NCBI GenBank assembly: GCA_023430565.1 | Contig: JAEZAD010000047.1 | Span: 1-6,138 of the forward strand | Direction of reading: 5' to 3' | Length of the DNA stretch: 6,138 nt | Source of the DNA: Verrucomicrobiota bacterium | GTDB taxonomy: Bacteria > Verrucomicrobiota > Verrucomicrobiia > Opitutales > Opitutaceae | In this document: positions 5,714 through 6,138 of the stretch, piece by piece | How positions within the stretch are numbered: position 1 is the first letter of the stretch | Layout: each line of letters starts with the position of its first letter | Notes under the pieces: model-generated | What the model was told of the DNA's origin: nothing | The model's database searches: none | Seen by the model: the letters and a program-made list of their open reading frames with translations, nothing else | Translations under genes and position numbers: made by a program

Positions 5714-6022
5714 ATCCCGGGCGAAATTATTGTGGCGAAGGATGCCGGTCCGCTGGCGGCGAATCTGAATCTCGAGACGAAGCTGTTGCAGGTGGCGAAC
5801 ACGGGGGATCGTCCAATTCAGGTCGGCTCGCATTATCACTTCTTCGAAACGAACGAAGCGCTACGTTTCGATCGAGCGGCGTCACGGGGGTTTCGTTTGA
5901 ACATCCCCGCGGGAACGGCGGTGCGTTTCGAGGCGGGCGATACGAAAGAAGTCGAACTCGTCGCGCTGGCCGGTGCGCGCGAGGTGTATGGCTTCAATGC
6001 GAAAGTGAATGGTGGACTGTAA
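5711..6022 (+). CDS. ureB: UreB, urease beta subunit
   Basis: Urease beta subunit, 103 residues, typical for a separate beta chain. It packs against UreA and UreC in the cytoplasmic trimer and helps cover the active site, but carries no metal ligands. Recognisable segments: MIPGEI at the N-terminus, LEVANTGDRPIQVGSHYHFFETN-like core (about 26-48, here LLQVANTGDRPIQVG then SHYHFFETN), FDRAASRGFRLNIPAGTAVRFE (about 54-75) and VYGFNAKVNGGL at the C-terminus. ATG 5711 has GAAAGG 5 nt upstream and lies in the last unit of a tandem octamer array. It follows ureA by 39 nt. ureC is expected after the palindrome downstream, outside the window. Confidence 0.97.
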   Translation: MIPGEIIVAKDAGPLAANLNLETKLLQVANTGDRPIQVGSHYHFFETNEALRFDRAASRGFRLNIPAGTAVRFEAGDTKEVELVALAGAREVYGFNAKVNGGL

Positions 6023-6030
6023 ACAATCTT

Positions 6031-6112
6031 ATCTGGAACTCAGGAACTCAGGAATCAGCACATGCTCCGGCAAAACTCCACAGGTCCGTTCATGAGTTCC
6101 TGAGTTCCAGAT
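6031..6112. repeat. Palindrome of tandem octamers downstream of ureB
   Basis: The left arm 6031-6054 and right arm 6089-6112 are 24-nt inverted repeats with one mismatch, around a 34-nt loop. The arms are 8-bp units: CTGGAACT, CAGGAACT, CAGGAATC (6033-6056), and TTCATGAG, TTCCTGAG, TTCCAGAT (6089-6112). It begins 8 nt after the ureB stop and lies where the ureB-ureC gap is expected. The remaining 26 nt of the window (6113-6138) show nothing I can assign. No clear T-run follows the right arm, so a terminator is not supported. Confidence 0.88.
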
Positions 6113-6138
6113 TCCATCAACTGCTCTTCCCATGCCCC

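Noticed and set aside
4421..6112. CRISPR array suggested by the several palindromic repeats
   Set aside because: The palindromes differ in sequence, are separated by whole genes and have no regular repeat-spacer structure.

Overview
The window holds a urea uptake and urea breakdown locus, all genes on the + strand: the 3' end of urtA, complete urtB, urtC, urtD and urtE (a five-part urea ABC transporter of the branched-chain amino acid/HAAT class), then ureA and ureB (urease gamma and beta subunits). ureC, the catalytic alpha subunit, would be expected next but lies outside the window. The DNA is GC-rich and strongly GC3-biased. Separate gamma, beta (and presumably alpha) urease genes mark a bacterium. 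The long inverted repeats between genes resemble families I associate with Verrucomicrobiota (Opitutaceae-like), but Acidobacteriota or Planctomycetota are not excluded, so the lineage call is tentative.

Layout: 1-339 is the C-terminal 112 residues of UrtA. 340-614 is a non-coding gap with three structures: a small hairpin (357-387), a decayed GTCATTCTGAG-type palindrome (398-480) and a terminator-like GC hairpin (548-583). 615-2324 is urtB, with a signal peptide and a large periplasmic N-terminal domain. 2325-2481 holds an intact GTCATTCTGAG-type palindrome. urtC (2482-3627) and urtD (3624-4397) overlap by ATGA. 4398-4499 is a gap with a 25-nt-arm palindrome. urtE is 4500-5273. 5274-5368 has another palindrome of different sequence. 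ureA is 5369-5671. The ureA-ureB gap is a tandem octamer array whose last unit contains the ureB start codon. ureB is 5711-6022, followed by a further palindrome (6031-6112).

How the genes work together: UrtA captures urea in the periplasm, UrtB and UrtC form the membrane channel, UrtD and UrtE hydrolyse ATP, and cytoplasmic urease (UreABC) converts the urea to ammonia and carbonic acid. The locus is therefore a nitrogen-scavenging unit that couples uptake to use.

The most unusual aspect is the spacers. Every gap except the urtC/urtD overlap carries a palindrome or short-period repeat. Three of the palindromes differ in sequence but share one design: arms of about 24-25 nt, each built from about three 8- or 10-bp tandem units, around a 19-34 nt loop. 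The ureA-ureB spacer looks like a single arm of the same design. Secondary points are a roughly 25-residue insertion in UrtE and a mini-ORF through the urtB-urtC palindrome that overlaps both neighbours by ATGA.
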